The notes: generated by a model not told the origin, from the sequence alone. DNA of 64,000 nucleotides from JALHST01 sp963798435 (GCA_963798435.1 CAWCTF010000005.1:186001-250000); one strand, 5' to 3'. Positions 26,787-36,284 are shown, numbered from the stretch's first letter. Numbers and translations are program-made.

Positions 26787-28135
26787 AGTTCGTTCAATTT
26801 TTCAACAAATTTTGCAGTGGTTTTTTCCCGAACCTCTTTCAAGGTACTACCTGGCAATATTTCTACTAAGGTAAGTTTTCCATCCAAGAATTTGAAAACC
26901 GCCAAATCAGTAATACACACATCGACACATGCGTAGGCCGTAATCGGCAAGGTACAAGCCGGCACCACTTTCGAGGTTCCTGTACGATCGGTATGGTTGA
27001 GGGTAATGATCAGCTTTTTGGCTCCCGAAGCCAAATCCATCGCTCCCCCGACGCCCAAGAGCGGCTTTCCGGGTACGGCCCAGTTTGCCAAATTACCGGC
27101 TTCATCTATCTCGAGTCCGCCCATAATGGCCACATCTACGTGGCCGCCTCGAATCATGGCAAAGCTATCGGCACTATCAAAGTAACTGCTTCCCGGCAAT
27201 GCCGTTACGGGTACCTTGCCCGCATTCACGGGATAGTGCATTGCCCCGCCCCCATCTTTAGGTTCGGGTCCTACCCCCAGCATACCGTTTTCGGTATGGA
27301 GGATAATCCCGTCTTCCGTGGTAATAAAATCGGCGACCAAGGTCGGTATCCCAATACCTAGGTTGACCACATCGCCTTTTTGCAATTCGGCGAAGGCCCT
27401 CCGGGCCATGTTCCTCCTATTTTCATCCACTACTTTTGAAGCACTTACCGAGGCCGAGGAACCCAGATCCGCTTCCGACAATTCTTTTTGCACCAGGAAG
27501 TCTATAAAACAGCCGGGCGTATGTATTTCGTTGGGGTCCAAACTACCTACTGGAACAATTTCCTGTATCTCGGCAATGACGAGATCGGCTGCAGTCGCCA
27601 TGGCCCGATTAAAATTTTGCTCGGTCATACGGTATTGCAAATTTCCAGCAGTATCGGCCTTCCAGGCGCGAATGAACGCAACATTTCCCCGAATCCCCGT
27701 TACAAAAACCTGCTCGATCCCGTTAATTATCTTGGTTTCCCTTCCTTTGGCGATAAGCGTGCCAGTAGCAGTCGGCGTGTAAAAACCACCGATGCCCGCC
27801 CCACCTGCACGAAGGGCTTCGGCCAACGTGCCTTGAGGGAGTAATTCATAGGCCACTCGACCGTCTTGTGCCGCCTTTACAGCCTCGGGATTGGATGTGA
27901 AAAAAGAACCGATCATTTTTTTTAATTGCCCATTATTGAGCAAGCGCCCCCCTCCCATATTGGGCTCACCAACATTGTTGGCGATAAAAGTAAGGTCCTT
28001 GGTTTGTGTTTCTGCCAAGGCATGTAGCAAATGAACGGGATTTCCGGTCATTCCAAAGCCTCCGCCTAATAGTACATCACCATCCTTCACCATGGCTGCC
28101 GCTTCAGCTGCAGAAATTATAGGTACATTTTTCAT
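26783..28135 (-). CDS. pcaIJ: 3-oxoadipate CoA-transferase, fused A and B subunits
   Basis: Transfers CoA from succinyl-CoA to 3-oxoadipate. In many bacteria this enzyme is made of two proteins, PcaI and PcaJ; here both are in one 450 aa chain. The A-type half (to about residue 225) has GDVLLGGGFGMTGNP and GGFYTPTATGT; the B-type half follows with RRAFAELQKGDVVNLGIGIP and the catalytic Glu in LHTENGMLGVG. The arrangement resembles mammalian SCOT. It lies 9 bp after pobA and overlaps pcaF by 4 bp. Confidence 0.92.
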   Translation of the reverse strand: MKNVPIISAAEAAAMVKDGDVLLGGGFGMTGNPVHLLHALAETQTKDLTFIANNVGEPNMGGGRLLNNGQLKKMIGSFFTSNPEAVKAAQDGRVAYELLPQGTLAEALRAGGAGIGGFYTPTATGTLIAKGRETKIINGIEQVFVTGIRGNVAFIRAWKADTAGNLQYRMTEQNFNRAMATAADLVIAEIQEIVPVGSLDPNEIHTPGCFIDFLVQKELSEADLGSSASVSASKVVDENRRNMARRAFAELQKGDVVNLGIGIPTLVADFITTEDGIILHTENGMLGVGPEPKDGGGAMHYPVNAGKVPVTALPGSSYFDSADSFAMIRGGHVDVAIMGGLEIDEAGNLANWAVPGKPLLGVGGAMDLASGAKKLIITLNHTDRTGTSKVVPACTLPITAYACVDVCITDLAVFKFLDGKLTLVEILPGSTLKEVREKTTAKFVEKLNEL

Positions 28136-28144
28136 TTTATACTC

Positions 28145-29338
28145 TTAGAAGTCATAGGTAGTAAAAGGGAGCCCTACATAGTTTTCGGCTATCGTAGTTT
28201 TATAGGCCATGGACATTTTTATATAATTGAATTTAGCTTTTTGCAGCCGATAGGTAAAGGAGCCATGTTCGTCTTGTTTGTGAAACAATCGGGTCATAAA
28301 GTTTGAGAAATCCTGCGCCCTCCATATTCTTCGCAAGGCCATTTCGGTATAATTATCTAGAAATTCAGTGGTATTTTTTTTATAAAATCCCACCAGACCG
28401 TCCACCAAATGTTTCACATCGGCAACGGCAAGATTCATGCCTTTTCCACCAGTAGGAGGCACGATATGGGCTGCATCCCCGGCTAAGAACAGCCTTCCCG
28501 AACTAAGATTGTCAATCATATGGCTACGCATGGGCGTAATGCTTTTGTCGAATATCGGGCCCGATTCAAGGATCCAATCTTTGGTACCCAAACGCACGGA
28601 TAATTCACTCCAAATGCGATCATCGGGCCAATCAGTCAATTTTTCGGCATTCCCTACCTGAATGTACAGGCGGCTAACGGTTTCGGATCGCAAACTATGC
28701 AGCGCAAATCCATTTTGGTGATAGGCATAGATCAATTCGTCTGTTGAAGGCGCTACATTGGCCAAGATACCCAGCCAGCTGAAAGGGTAGGTTATATCAT
28801 ACGATGTATAACTCGCTTTGGGCATCATTTTTCTACCTATCCCATGAAAACCGTCACAAGCGGCCACAAAATCGCATTCGATGATTCCCTCTGCCCCTTG
28901 ATACTCAAAATGAATCTGGGGACGGTCGGTATCAAAATCAACAATTTTAGTAGCTCCCGCTTCAAAATAGAGCTGTTCCCCAGCTTCCAACCACGCGTCC
29001 GTGAGGTCTTTTACAACTTCCTGCTGCCCATATATCGTAATTTGTCTACCACCTGTTAATTCGGAAAATGGCACATGTATGCGTTCTTCATCAAAACTGA
29101 GATACACGCCATCATGCATGATGCCTTCTTTCTGCATGCGTGCACCTAGGCCCATTTCGTTAATGATATCGACCGTGTTCTGTTCCAACAAACCAGCGCG
29201 CACGCGTCCTTCAACATAGTCCCTGCTGCGTAGTTCTATGATCACTGAATCGATGCCGTTGCGCTTTAACCAGTGAGCAAGTGTAAGTCCGGCCGGACCT
29301 GCCCCGATAATTCCTACCTGCGTCTTTATTTTTTTCAT
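28145..29338 (-). CDS. pobA: 4-hydroxybenzoate 3-monooxygenase
   Basis: FAD-dependent hydroxylase that converts 4-hydroxybenzoate to protocatechuate with NAD(P)H and O2. At 397 aa it matches the family (394 aa in Pseudomonas) throughout: FAD-binding GIIGAGPAGLTLAHWL, GRVRAGLLEQ, ACDGFHGIGR, the second FAD motif LFLAGDAAHIVPPTGGKGMNLA, and the C-terminal TIAENYVGLP with the active-site Tyr. It links the hydroxycinnamate part (which yields 4-hydroxybenzoate from coumarate) to ring cleavage by PcaGH. Between pcaD-C and pcaIJ, with gaps of 9 bp. Confidence 0.96.
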   Translation of the reverse strand: MKKIKTQVGIIGAGPAGLTLAHWLKRNGIDSVIIELRSRDYVEGRVRAGLLEQNTVDIINEMGLGARMQKEGIMHDGVYLSFDEERIHVPFSELTGGRQITIYGQQEVVKDLTDAWLEAGEQLYFEAGATKIVDFDTDRPQIHFEYQGAEGIIECDFVAACDGFHGIGRKMMPKASYTSYDITYPFSWLGILANVAPSTDELIYAYHQNGFALHSLRSETVSRLYIQVGNAEKLTDWPDDRIWSELSVRLGTKDWILESGPIFDKSITPMRSHMIDNLSSGRLFLAGDAAHIVPPTGGKGMNLAVADVKHLVDGLVGFYKKNTTEFLDNYTEMALRRIWRAQDFSNFMTRLFHKQDEHGSFTYRLQKAKFNYIKMSMAYKTTIAENYVGLPFTTYDF

Positions 29339-29347
29339 CGATTCGAT

Positions 29348-30478
29348 TTACAAGACAATCTGTAGCTCCTTAAAAACTTCTTCCACTGAATGCATCGCTT
29401 CATTGGCGGCGGGCAAGCCGCAATAGATTCCCGCTTGCAAGATAACTTCCTTTATCTCCTCGATCGAAACCCCATTATTCAATGCCGCTTTTATATGCAA
29501 TTTAAACTCAGCTTTCCGGTTCAATGCCATGAGCATGGCCAAGGTGATCAAACTTCGAATGTCTTTGGGCAAACCAGGTCGGGTCCAAATTTCGCCCCAG
29601 GCATACCTGGAGATAAAGGCTTGAAAATCGGTATTCAATTCATTCTTGTTCCTCAAGGAATGGTCAACATGCGTATCGCCTAAAACGGTACGCCGCACAT
29701 GCATCCCTCTTTCAAAGGGATCAGAACCAACGATAAAATCGATTAGGAGTTCGGCATAGATCTCGGGAAGTTCTGTACTCGCCAAATGACGTGCAGGTAG
29801 AATTTTTAATTGGGAATTGGGAATTGCATCTGCCAGTATTTTGGCTTGCACGATATTAGTGACTTCATCTTCATCGCCTGTAATTACTAATGTATCCAAG
29901 GATATGTCCTTCAACTGACCGTTAAAATCGGCATCGCGTACCGCAGCGCAGCAGCCAGTATACCCTTTGGGATTATTTGCCAGAAATACCCGCTTGGTCT
30001 GTGCTACCCGGGTTGGATTCTCTTTTCTAAAAGTATCGGTAAACCATTTTACCAAGGTGGCATCTACAATGGCCGCCATGCCATTTGTTGAAATAGTTTC
30101 AATGCGTTCGTTCCAAGCCGCGACAGTGCCGATTTTAGAATCGGTATTACTAATGATGAGTTTAAGTAGTCTTTCGGGGTGATGAATCCCCAGCCACTGT
30201 CCAATCAATCCTCCCATGGAGAGTCCGCAGAAATATACCTTTTCGATTTTTAAATCGTCTAACAGATCAATTACATCCTGTCCCAATAGATCGATCCCAT
30301 AGACCCCCGTTGTAGTGTCACTGTCACCGTGTCCACGCGTGTCATATTGTAAAACCCTGAAATACGGTAATAGCAAGGGTACTAGTTCGTCCCACATGGT
30401 CATGTCGGATCCCAAGGAATTTGAAAATACTAAAACCGGACTGTTCGGGGTGCCTTGAATTTTATAGTTTGTATGCAT
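29348..30478 (-). CDS. pcaL: fused 3-oxoadipate enol-lactonase / 4-carboxymuconolactone decarboxylase
   Basis: A 376 aa bifunctional protein. Residues 1 to about 255 are an alpha/beta-hydrolase of the PcaD type, with Ser87 in CGLSMGG, Asp in ITGDEDEVT (about 212) and His in LPARHLAS (about 237). From about residue 260 a PcaC carboxymuconolactone decarboxylase domain follows (FERGMHVRRTVLG, FISRYAWGEIWTRPGL, EIKEVILQAGIYCGLPAANEA). Together they turn 4-carboxymuconolactone into 3-oxoadipate. The same fusion is called PcaL in actinobacteria. It lies 11 bp after pcaB and 9 bp before pobA. Confidence 0.94.
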   Translation of the reverse strand: MHTNYKIQGTPNSPVLVFSNSLGSDMTMWDELVPLLLPYFRVLQYDTRGHGDSDTTTGVYGIDLLGQDVIDLLDDLKIEKVYFCGLSMGGLIGQWLGIHHPERLLKLIISNTDSKIGTVAAWNERIETISTNGMAAIVDATLVKWFTDTFRKENPTRVAQTKRVFLANNPKGYTGCCAAVRDADFNGQLKDISLDTLVITGDEDEVTNIVQAKILADAIPNSQLKILPARHLASTELPEIYAELLIDFIVGSDPFERGMHVRRTVLGDTHVDHSLRNKNELNTDFQAFISRYAWGEIWTRPGLPKDIRSLITLAMLMALNRKAEFKLHIKAALNNGVSIEEIKEVILQAGIYCGLPAANEAMHSVEEVFKELQIVL

Positions 30479-30489
30479 CTTGTTACAAA

Positions 30490-31800
30490 TTACTGATACT
30501 TTTTAATAATAGCTTCGGTCCATGCCACTGAATTACCAATAGCCCCTTCCGGTTTAAAGAGCCTCTCTAACTGCGGAATTTCCAATTTCATATCGGTTAG
30601 GACCTCTTTGAGATGTATTCCTTTTTTGATTGCCGTAGCGCAGGCCTTCTGAATCAGTTCATGTGCCTGTATTTTCCCCATTGTTTTAGACAGCTCAAGC
30701 GCTATCAATTCTGCATAGATCAACCCATGGGTTATTTCTAGATTTGCCAACATGCGGTCAGTATCGACTTCCAAATTTTGAATCAAATCAATCGTTTTTT
30801 CCAAGGAGCCTGCCGTTAATCCCATTAATTGTTCCATCGTTTCCCATTCAGCATGCCAAAACCCGGCGGCACGTTCGTATTCCTGCACCATTGCAGAGAG
30901 CATTGTTGCCACCAAGTTGGGTGTCCGGGTACTGTTGGCCAATATCAAGGCACAACTTACAGGGTTCCTTTTGTGAGGCATGCTACTAGATCCTCCCTTA
31001 CCCTCGGAAGCCCCCTCGAAAACCTCTCCCACTTCAGTCTGCATCAACAGGGAAATATCCTTGGCTATCTTACCCAAAGATCCACTGAGTATGCCAAAAA
31101 AGGTGGCAATTTCATTAAGATTATCACGTTGTGTCTGCCAAGGAGATCCGTTTTGCAAGTCTAAAAGTGCCGCAAATTTTTCCTGTACAACCGAGGTGAT
31201 ATTCGCATTCCCACTTCCAACGGCTCCACCCAATTGAATTTGCAGCACTCTTTCTTTCAAACTTTGCAACCGAAGCTTGGAACGTGTAATACTTTCAAGC
31301 CATCCGGCTACTTTGAGTCCAAAGGTAATCGGTCGGGCCTGTTGTAATAAGGTGCGACCTATCATAATCGTCGTGCGATGGGTTTTTGCCAGGGCAAGTA
31401 ACGCTACTTCCAAATCAAGCAACTTTTCCTCGAACCAAGCTAGACTTTCCTTTAAAGTGAGCATGGTGGCGGTATCGATGATATCTTGACTGGTTGCTCC
31501 CAAATGCACATATTTCGATGCTTCGAAATTATTGTTCTTAATAATCCGGGTCAATTGATTTACAAGCGGAATAGCGGCATTTCCACCTAGCTTGATTTCC
31601 GATTTAAGTTTGTCGAGGTCTATTAAATCTACCCGCGCACTGGCAGCGATAATGTCGGCGGCTTCTTTGGGAATAATTCCACTCGCGGCCTGTGCTTTGG
31701 CTAGGGCGGCCTCTACCCGAAGCATTTGCCCAATACCATTCACTTCACTGTAAAGCTGATTGATCTTGTAGGCATAAAAAGTTTCAGCATAAAGTGACAT
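30490..31800 (-). CDS. pcaB: 3-carboxy-cis,cis-muconate cycloisomerase
   Basis: Lactonises 3-carboxy-cis,cis-muconate, the product of protocatechuate cleavage, to 4-carboxymuconolactone. Fumarase/aspartase superfamily protein of 436 aa with the signature GSSSMPHKRNP near residue 270, HLGATSQDIIDTA, and GGAVGSGNANI. Length is close to bacterial PcaB (about 450). Third gene of the pca set, 12 bp after pcaG. Confidence 0.94.
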   Translation of the reverse strand: MSLYAETFYAYKINQLYSEVNGIGQMLRVEAALAKAQAASGIIPKEAADIIAASARVDLIDLDKLKSEIKLGGNAAIPLVNQLTRIIKNNNFEASKYVHLGATSQDIIDTATMLTLKESLAWFEEKLLDLEVALLALAKTHRTTIMIGRTLLQQARPITFGLKVAGWLESITRSKLRLQSLKERVLQIQLGGAVGSGNANITSVVQEKFAALLDLQNGSPWQTQRDNLNEIATFFGILSGSLGKIAKDISLLMQTEVGEVFEGASEGKGGSSSMPHKRNPVSCALILANSTRTPNLVATMLSAMVQEYERAAGFWHAEWETMEQLMGLTAGSLEKTIDLIQNLEVDTDRMLANLEITHGLIYAELIALELSKTMGKIQAHELIQKACATAIKKGIHLKEVLTDMKLEIPQLERLFKPEGAIGNSVAWTEAIIKKYQ

Positions 31801-31812
31801 ACAAGTCGGGGT

Positions 31813-32346
31813 TTAGATTTGAAAAAATACGGTTTCCATGGGGCCTTGCATATGAATATTGAATTCATAATAGTCCTCCTTTTTTTCTGCAATCAAGGTT
31901 CGCTTTCTGTCTGCGGGTAATGAATTCAAGACAGGATCTTCTTGATTTAATACCAGCTCATCCGAAAAATAGATACGGGTATACGAATGCAGCAATTGAC
32001 CACGCATAAAAAGGATTACCGAGATAAAGGGCGGCTGGCCGTCAGCAAACTTCGGCTTGATGGTGTGAAAGGTAAAGCGATTGCCCGCCATGGTTCCTGT
32101 ACCGCATCTACCAAAGAGTTGATTTTCACCATCGTTCTGCCATAGTTCGATCATTGCATCCTCAATCAGTTTGCCATCGCCGTCGTATATTCTTCCCGAT
32201 ATGGTAATGGCATCTGGATTTTTTTCAGGATCAACCATTTTATTATCTACGAGGCTTTTAAAATCATACCCATATTGCTCCGGGGTAAGGCCATAGGCAA
32301 AAAAGGGGCCAATGGTCTGAGATGGGGTTTGTTTTGAAATAGGCAT
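31813..32346 (-). CDS. pcaG: protocatechuate 3,4-dioxygenase alpha subunit
   Basis: The non-iron-binding subunit of intradiol protocatechuate dioxygenase, 177 aa. Seen: TPSQTIGPFFAYGL at the N-terminus, the DGDGKLIEDAMIELWQND strand shared with the beta subunit, and FHTIKP. It lacks the two-Tyr/two-His iron site, as expected for alpha. It starts 15 bp after the beta-subunit gene. Confidence 0.93.
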   Translation of the reverse strand: MPISKQTPSQTIGPFFAYGLTPEQYGYDFKSLVDNKMVDPEKNPDAITISGRIYDGDGKLIEDAMIELWQNDGENQLFGRCGTGTMAGNRFTFHTIKPKFADGQPPFISVILFMRGQLLHSYTRIYFSDELVLNQEDPVLNSLPADRKRTLIAEKKEDYYEFNIHMQGPMETVFFQI

Positions 32347-32361
32347 CGCTTGAACTTTAGT

Positions 32362-33072
32362 TTAAAGGTTTTCAAATGGTGTTGCCCTTTGACCACGAAG
32401 CACGATATCAAAACGATAACCAAGCGCAAAATTGGCCTCGGTGGCCGATAGGTCGAATTCCGAAACCAAAAGTTCCCTACCCTTTTCAGGAACTGCATTA
32501 AATATTGGGTCATAGGCAAACAACGGGTCACCTGGAAAATACATTTGGGTAATCAATCGGCTGCAAATATCTGCCCCGAACAACGAAAAATGAATATGGT
32601 TAGGACGCCAGGCATTCGGATGGTTCCCCCAAGGGTAGGCTCCTGGCTTGATAGTATAGAATTTATAGTGGCCATTTGAATCGGTCATACAACGGCCGGT
32701 ACCCAAAAAATTGGGGTCCAAGGGAGCATTATGCTGATCTACCTTGTGAACGTAACGTCCCGCAGCATTGGCTTGCCATACCTCAATCAAGGTATTTGGA
32801 ACGGGATGCCCCCTTTCGTCGGTCACTTTCCCATGCACCACAATACGCTCACCTATGGGTTCCCCTCTTTTAATCGAATTTTTGGTAAGATCATGGTCAA
32901 GGGCTCCCAGCCTAAAATCTTCGAACAAAGGTCCCGTTAACTCTGCTAATGATTTCTTTATAACCACTAAAGGTTTTGATGGCGCCCTCAGAATCGTAGA
33001 CTTGTACTCAGGGGCCAGATAGGGCGGCTGTACCTGCATATCAAAGGCTTCTTTAATCGTATTGTTCATCAT
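32362..33072 (-). CDS. pcaH: protocatechuate 3,4-dioxygenase beta subunit
   Basis: Iron(III)-containing subunit that cleaves the protocatechuate ring between the hydroxyls, giving 3-carboxy-cis,cis-muconate. At 236 aa, all four iron ligands are in place: Tyr107 (GRYVH), Tyr146 (GAYPW), His159 and His161 (RPNHIHFS). First gene of the long minus-strand aromatic cluster, with a TAnnTTTG element 21 bp upstream and a divergent AraC regulator 198 bp away. The start has two consecutive ATG codons. Confidence 0.95.
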   Translation of the reverse strand: MMNNTIKEAFDMQVQPPYLAPEYKSTILRAPSKPLVVIKKSLAELTGPLFEDFRLGALDHDLTKNSIKRGEPIGERIVVHGKVTDERGHPVPNTLIEVWQANAAGRYVHKVDQHNAPLDPNFLGTGRCMTDSNGHYKFYTIKPGAYPWGNHPNAWRPNHIHFSLFGADICSRLITQMYFPGDPLFAYDPIFNAVPEKGRELLVSEFDLSATEANFALGYRFDIVLRGQRATPFENL

Positions 33073-33092
33073 TCAACGAATTAGTACCATCT

Positions 33093-33100
33093 CAAAAGTA
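33093..33100 (-). promoter_or_regulatory. candidate -7 element (TAnnTTTG) for the pca operon
   Basis: The minus strand reads TACTTTTG, an exact match to the Bacteroidota -7 consensus, 21 bp from the pcaH ATG in the pcaH/araC intergenic region. No -33 TTG was found at the usual 17-23 bp spacing, so activation by a regulator may be needed. Confidence 0.4.
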
Positions 33101-33270
33101 GGGTGGTTATACAAAAAGAGCTTGGATAAAATATACTTTTTATAGGACATAATTAACATTTTTTATTGATTTGAAATGGTTAATGAAGTTCGAATCAATT
33201 ACAACTAACTTATATATAGTATTTTTAGTTAATTTTTGTATTTAATAACAATTGCATATATTTAACATGT

Positions 33271-34143
33271 ATGAGTAAGAAATTAACGCTATACAAAGGC
33301 CTTTTCGGGGATGATCAATTACCCTATATGCCCGATTTTATCCATACCGAATCCCTCGAGTTTCGAAGTAAAACCTACAATTGGGAAATTTCAGATCATA
33401 CACATTCGGATCTTTTTCAGATGTTCCTGATTAAAAACGGGGAAGGTGTTTTCGTTGCCAACGGTGCCGAGACGCGCATTGTTGGCCCCGCTATTATTAC
33501 CATTCCAGCCAATAATCTTCATGGTTTTCATTTTCAATCGGATATAAAAGGGGAGGTAATCACCGTGTCGGATGCTTTTTTGGATGGTATTTTAAGGGAT
33601 ACACCCCTTGTGCAATTATCGGTGAACCAAATGACCTTATCAAGGTTTGATGAATCTGACGACGACTGGGCAGAAATAGTGTTCGTAACAGCAAAAATTC
33701 AGCGCGAGCTTATCGAGGAACAGCCCGAAAAACAAATGGGAATCAAATCATATTTTGAAATTCTATTCCTGCTACTCTACAGAAAGCGACTCTTATCGGA
33801 GGTATCGGATCTTCCCACTACCCATAAAAGCCTGGCCTATTATCAAGATTTTAAAAAGCTGGTCAAGCAATCGCTGCAAAATCCCCTGTCCATAAAAGAA
33901 TATGCACAAGCGCTCGGCATCACCCAAATGCACCTCAACCGGGTCTGCCATGCCGTCGTTCAGGAATCGGCACTCAAGGTGGTCCAACAGTATATACTAG
34001 GGGAAGCCAAGAAATACTTGCTCAACACTTCGTATTCAATTTCCGAAATCTCCTATTTTCTTAACTTCACAGACCCGGCCTATTTTAGTCGCTTGTTTAA
34101 AAAATGGGTCGGGGTTTCTCCAAGCGAGTTTCGTAGGGAGTGA
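33271..34143 (+). CDS. AraC-family transcriptional regulator (PobC-like)
   Basis: A 290 aa regulator with an AraC N-terminal cupin-like sensor domain (HTHSDLFQMFLI, FVANGAETRIVGPAII, PANNLHGFHF) and a C-terminal double helix-turn-helix from about residue 190: SIKEYAQALGITQMHLNRVC and SISEISYFLNFTDPAYFSRLFKKWVG. It resembles the AraC activators that control pobA in pseudomonads. Divergent from pcaH with a 198 bp AT-rich gap, it is the obvious candidate activator of the aromatic operon in response to 4-hydroxybenzoate or a hydroxycinnamate; the ligand is inferred. Confidence 0.9.
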   Translation: MSKKLTLYKGLFGDDQLPYMPDFIHTESLEFRSKTYNWEISDHTHSDLFQMFLIKNGEGVFVANGAETRIVGPAIITIPANNLHGFHFQSDIKGEVITVSDAFLDGILRDTPLVQLSVNQMTLSRFDESDDDWAEIVFVTAKIQRELIEEQPEKQMGIKSYFEILFLLLYRKRLLSEVSDLPTTHKSLAYYQDFKKLVKQSLQNPLSIKEYAQALGITQMHLNRVCHAVVQESALKVVQQYILGEAKKYLLNTSYSISEISYFLNFTDPAYFSRLFKKWVGVSPSEFRRE

Positions 34144-34772
34144 TCATGAGCTTCCCCAGCAAATCATTAATAAAGAATATTACTTTATGATCAAACCGAG
34201 GTCTATTCTAAAATAGGATTGATAATGAATAGAAGTATCCTATGTATGATTCTTATTTAAATGAAGTTTTGATCAATTTTGTAGCTTTCCCCAGTAAACA
34301 ATAAGCATTCTGGTTTTAGAAATAGCGACTTTCGATTTCCAGAAAAATACGTTTGCAGCAACTAAAATTATATTTGAAAATATCAAAAACATCGTTTAGA
34401 AAGGCTATAGATTCCAGAATTTGGAAACTCAGGAATACCACGAAACTAAGAGTTGGTTCGTTGTATTGATTGGGTAGGAAACCATCGAAGCACCAATGAG
34501 GTTTGTATTCATGCTCTTGGCACCATAGTTTCAAGAGTAGGAAGTCTGAATTGAAATTACGTATTATTATTCACCGCAACTGTTTAAAAGGGCTTTAATA
34601 CAGCAGGCGAAAAACAAATTAAACCTTCCAGACCAACTGATTCCTTGCTTAATAATGGGCACCGGGTTTTTAAAGGTGATATCGGAAGCTGAGTTAATTG
34701 ATAAATGCATATATTCAATGTATCAAGTTGCATTTTTCGTAGTTCTAACAAATACTAAAGCCAAAAAATATA
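34144..34772. other. 629-bp region without an intact gene
   Basis: No convincing gene. One stretch on the plus strand (about 34577-34770) reads without stops into the following gene's upstream region and contains LNLPDQLIPCLIMGTG, faintly like the C-terminal end of nitroreductases. The remaining frames are broken by stops. It may be decayed coding sequence plus the promoter of the carboxylesterase. Confidence 0.4.
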
Positions 34773-36284
34773 ATGAACACTATTCGGATTCTTTTTCTGA
34801 TTTTAACTACGGGTGTATTTGCCCAAAATACCGTTACAACAAGCGATGGTCAAGTAGAGGGCTATTCCGATAACGATATTCTAATATTTAAGGGAATTCC
34901 TTTCGCCCAACCTCCCATTGGTGAACTTCGATGGAAGGCTCCGCAACCCGTTATACCCTGGGAAGGTATTAAGGAATGCATCGTTTTTGCGGCCAGTCCT
35001 ATTCAGAACACCCCCGAACCTTTTATGTGCTGGACCGAGGAGTTTATTGCAAAACCGGAACCTCTTAGTGAGGATTGTTTGTACTTGAATGTGTGGACCC
35101 CAAATGTAAAACCTGAAGTAAAACTACCGGTTTTTGTATGGATCTATGGCGGTGGATTGAGCAGTGGTTCGGCAAATTGTGACATCTATGATGGTACTGA
35201 AATGGCACAGCAGGGTGTTGTATTCGTGAGTCTTAATTACCGGGTCGGGGTATTGGGGTTTATGGCGCATCCAGAATTAAGTACCGAATCTGGGCATAGT
35301 GCTTCTGGAAACTATGGTTTTATGGACCAATTGCAGGCCCTTAAATGGGTCAAGGAAAATATTTCGTCCTTTGGTGGTGATCCCGATAATGTGACCATTG
35401 CCGGCCAATCCGCGGGGTCTTTTAGCGTTAACGCCCTAATCGCCTCTCCTTTGGCCAAAGGGTATTTTCAAAAGGCCATTGCCCAAAGTGGTGGATTATT
35501 GGGAGGTCGCTTTTTGCAAGAACTTCCTACCGCTGAAGCTCAAGGACAAAAGTTTATGGAATTGGCAAATGCCAAAACTTTGAAGGAGCTAAGAGAACTG
35601 CCACCGGAAACCCTTCAGGCTTTGAGCAATCAGCCGGAGTCGGGAAGATTCGGAGGGGTGTTGGACGATTATTTTATACCGAAAGACCTGATGGCCTATT
35701 TTAAGGCGGGGAGGCAAAATGAAGTCAAGGTGCTTACGGGCTGGGTCGCTGGGGACGGAAGTCTTTTTCCGACTGACGGAATTACAGCTGACGGCTTCAA
35801 AAAATCGGCTGCCGAAAACTATGGGGCACGATCAAAGGCGTTTTTCACACTTTTCCCTGCTAATACCGATGCAGAAGCAAAGGCTTCACAACAACGGTTA
35901 AATTTATTGTCGTTCGCAGGCATACCCGCCTATTTATTAGCTAAAAATATGTCAGAGAGCGTATGGCTCTATGAATTCACCCATGTACCGACCGATAAAC
36001 CAGGCTTTCCCAACTATGGAGCTTTTCATACCTCGGAGGTGCCATTTGCGTTACACACGCTTGATCAATGGAATCGATCTTGGACACAGGAAGAACACGA
36101 ATTGGAGAAAAAAATGTCAGGATATTGGGTGAATTTTGCGAAAACAGGGAATCCAAATGGCCCCGGACTCCCGCTGTGGAATCCATTTAAAACTTCGGAA
36201 AGTGCGGTATTGGTCATTGATACCAATACCTTGGGAATGCAAACCAAATATTTGGAAGAGTTTAAATTTTTGACGTCCAAGTAA
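34773..36284 (+). CDS. exported type-B carboxylesterase
   Basis: Carboxylesterase/cholinesterase-fold enzyme of 503 aa with a signal peptide (residues 1-17, ending VFA). Seen: FKGIPFAQPPIGELRWKAP, EDCLYLNVWTP, the oxyanion WIYGGG, Ser about 212 in the nucleophile elbow AGQSAGS, the acidic residue region TGWVAGDGS, and His in GAFHTSEVPF. Full family length. It probably de-esterifies a carbohydrate or phenolic ester in the periplasm. It lies upstream of the rhamnose regulator on the same strand, separated by about 150 bp. Confidence 0.9.
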   Translation: MNTIRILFLILTTGVFAQNTVTTSDGQVEGYSDNDILIFKGIPFAQPPIGELRWKAPQPVIPWEGIKECIVFAASPIQNTPEPFMCWTEEFIAKPEPLSEDCLYLNVWTPNVKPEVKLPVFVWIYGGGLSSGSANCDIYDGTEMAQQGVVFVSLNYRVGVLGFMAHPELSTESGHSASGNYGFMDQLQALKWVKENISSFGGDPDNVTIAGQSAGSFSVNALIASPLAKGYFQKAIAQSGGLLGGRFLQELPTAEAQGQKFMELANAKTLKELRELPPETLQALSNQPESGRFGGVLDDYFIPKDLMAYFKAGRQNEVKVLTGWVAGDGSLFPTDGITADGFKKSAAENYGARSKAFFTLFPANTDAEAKASQQRLNLLSFAGIPAYLLAKNMSESVWLYEFTHVPTDKPGFPNYGAFHTSEVPFALHTLDQWNRSWTQEEHELEKKMSGYWVNFAKTGNPNGPGLPLWNPFKTSESAVLVIDTNTLGMQTKYLEEFKFLTSK

